A stretch of DNA of 7,544 nt. Origin: Verrucomicrobiota bacterium (GTDB taxonomy: Bacteria > Verrucomicrobiota > Verrucomicrobiia > Limisphaerales > UBA1096). Under the pieces are notes generated by a model. That model worked only from the letters and a program-made list of their open reading frames with translations. It was not told the origin of the DNA and searched no databases. The stretch lies in NCBI GenBank assembly GCA_030747575.1, contig JASLKI010000275.1, positions 1-7,544 of the forward strand. Direction: 5' to 3'. This document shows positions 7,050 to 7,544 of this stretch, piece by piece. How positions within the stretch are numbered: position 1 is the first letter of the stretch; every line of letters begins with the position of its first letter. Position numbers and translations under genes: made by a program.

Positions 7050-7544
7050 GCCGCACTCCTCCCGTGCGAGCGGCGCTGTCGAACGGCGCCGCGCGCGGCG
7101 CGTTCCTCGAGGAAGCGCTGCAACACCCGCTCGAGTGGCTCGGCGGTGGTCACGCGGAAACCGAGGATGCCCTGCGCGCTAAACATCGTGTCGAGCGCGG
7201 CGTTGTGCGCGTTGTATTTTTGCTGATACGACTCCCGGGCCAATCCCGGGTCGAGGATGAGGTTTTGGCCGCTCTCCATATCCTCGAAGATCGCAGCGTC
7301 CTCGAAATTGAAATCGACCTCGCGCGGGTGCAGCACCTGCACAGCGCGGACATCGTGCCCGGCGGCGGTGAACAGGCTCAGGCAGCGTTCCAACTCGTCG
7401 AGCGGCGAGAGGAAATCGGACACGAGCACGATCATGCCGCGCTTGCCGACGAGCGAGGCGAGTTTCTCCAGCGCCTGGCAGAGATCCGTGGCGTTGCCGG
7501 CCGGCTGAGTCTCGAGCCGGCCAAGGATCGTTTTCAACTGGTCC
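7046..7544 (-). CDS. DUF58 family protein, C-terminal part (5' end outside window)
   Basis: The frame is open to the right edge and gives 165 residues before a TGA at 7048-7046; the N-terminal part, with the DUF58 signature and any membrane helices, is not visible. What is visible fits the C-terminal half of the vWA-like DUF58 fold. There is a hydrophobic strand ending in an acidic turn (GMIVLVSDF), then a helix, then the block HDVRAVQVLHPREVDF. After that comes a segment of the type FEDMESGQNLILDP, which in this family links to the final helices. The tail is basic (RQRRSHGRSAA). DUF58 proteins are typically encoded directly after a MoxR AAA+ ATPase and are thought to act with it in maturation or assembly of protein complexes; the exact reaction is unknown. 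The stop codon overlaps the start of the BatA-like gene by ATGA. Family assignment is confident from the order and spacing of these blocks; function is inference. Confidence 0.88.
   Translation of the reverse strand, partial: DQLKTILGRLETQPAGNATDLCQALEKLASLVGKRGMIVLVSDFLSPLDELERCLSLFTAAGHDVRAVQVLHPREVDFNFEDAAIFEDMESGQNLILDPGLARESYQQKYNAHNAALDTMFSAQGILGFRVTTAEPLERVLQRFLEERAARGAVRQRRSHGRSAA
7056..7063 (-). promoter_or_regulatory. Ribosome binding site of the BatA-like gene
   Basis: GGGAGGAG on the minus strand ends 6 nt before the ATG at 7049. It is a strong Shine-Dalgarno match at ideal spacing, lies inside the end of the DUF58 reading frame, and supports the chosen start. Confidence 0.8.

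Overview
The window is one stretch of a tightly packed, single-direction operon. All four genes lie on the minus strand, so they are transcribed from the right edge towards the left edge. The DNA is GC-rich (roughly 60% by eye). The gene set is a DUF58 protein, a BatA-type double-membrane-helix vWA protein, a very large DUF4175-like coiled-coil membrane protein, and a vWA/glutamine-amidotransferase-like membrane protein. This is the downstream part of the MoxR/DUF58/vWA clusters common in the PVC group (Planctomycetota, Verrucomicrobiota) and relatives. I read it as a PVC-type bacterium, but no ribosomal or other phylogenetic marker is present, so this rests on gene content and protein style alone.

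Layout in transcription order. (1) 7544-7046: the C-terminal 165 codons of a DUF58 protein, cut by the right edge. (2) 7049-4983: a 688-residue BatA-like protein with two N-terminal membrane helices, an intact vWA metal-binding motif and a C-terminal membrane helix. (3) 4986-1174: a 1270-residue protein with three N-terminal membrane helices, beta-rich domains, about 500 residues of Q/E/R-rich predicted coiled coil, a threefold 31-residue (93-bp) tandem repeat and a conserved-looking C-terminal tail. (4) 1136-1: the first 378 codons of a vWA protein that runs off the left edge. Genes 1/2 and 2/3 overlap by ATGA, which suggests translational coupling. Genes 3/4 are separated by 37 bp that carry a strong but distant Shine-Dalgarno sequence. 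I see no promoter, terminator, RNA gene, CRISPR array or mobile element, and no gene-free stretch longer than 37 bp.

How the genes may work together (inference): the positive-inside rule puts the vWA domains of genes 2 and 4 and the beta/coiled-coil mass of gene 3 on the outer face of the cytoplasmic membrane. DUF58, and a MoxR AAA+ ATPase expected just beyond the right edge, would act from inside. That suggests a membrane-spanning assembly with envelope-side vWA adhesion modules and one long coiled-coil protein. Its substrate and function are not established and cannot be read from this sequence.

Two sequence patterns are not explained by gene content. One is a near-identical in-frame 93-bp triplication inside gene 3. 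The other is a strong excess of the palindromic core TTGGCCAA, usually extended towards GCGCTTGGCCAAGCGC and scattered through the coding sequences like the cyanobacterial HIP1 element.
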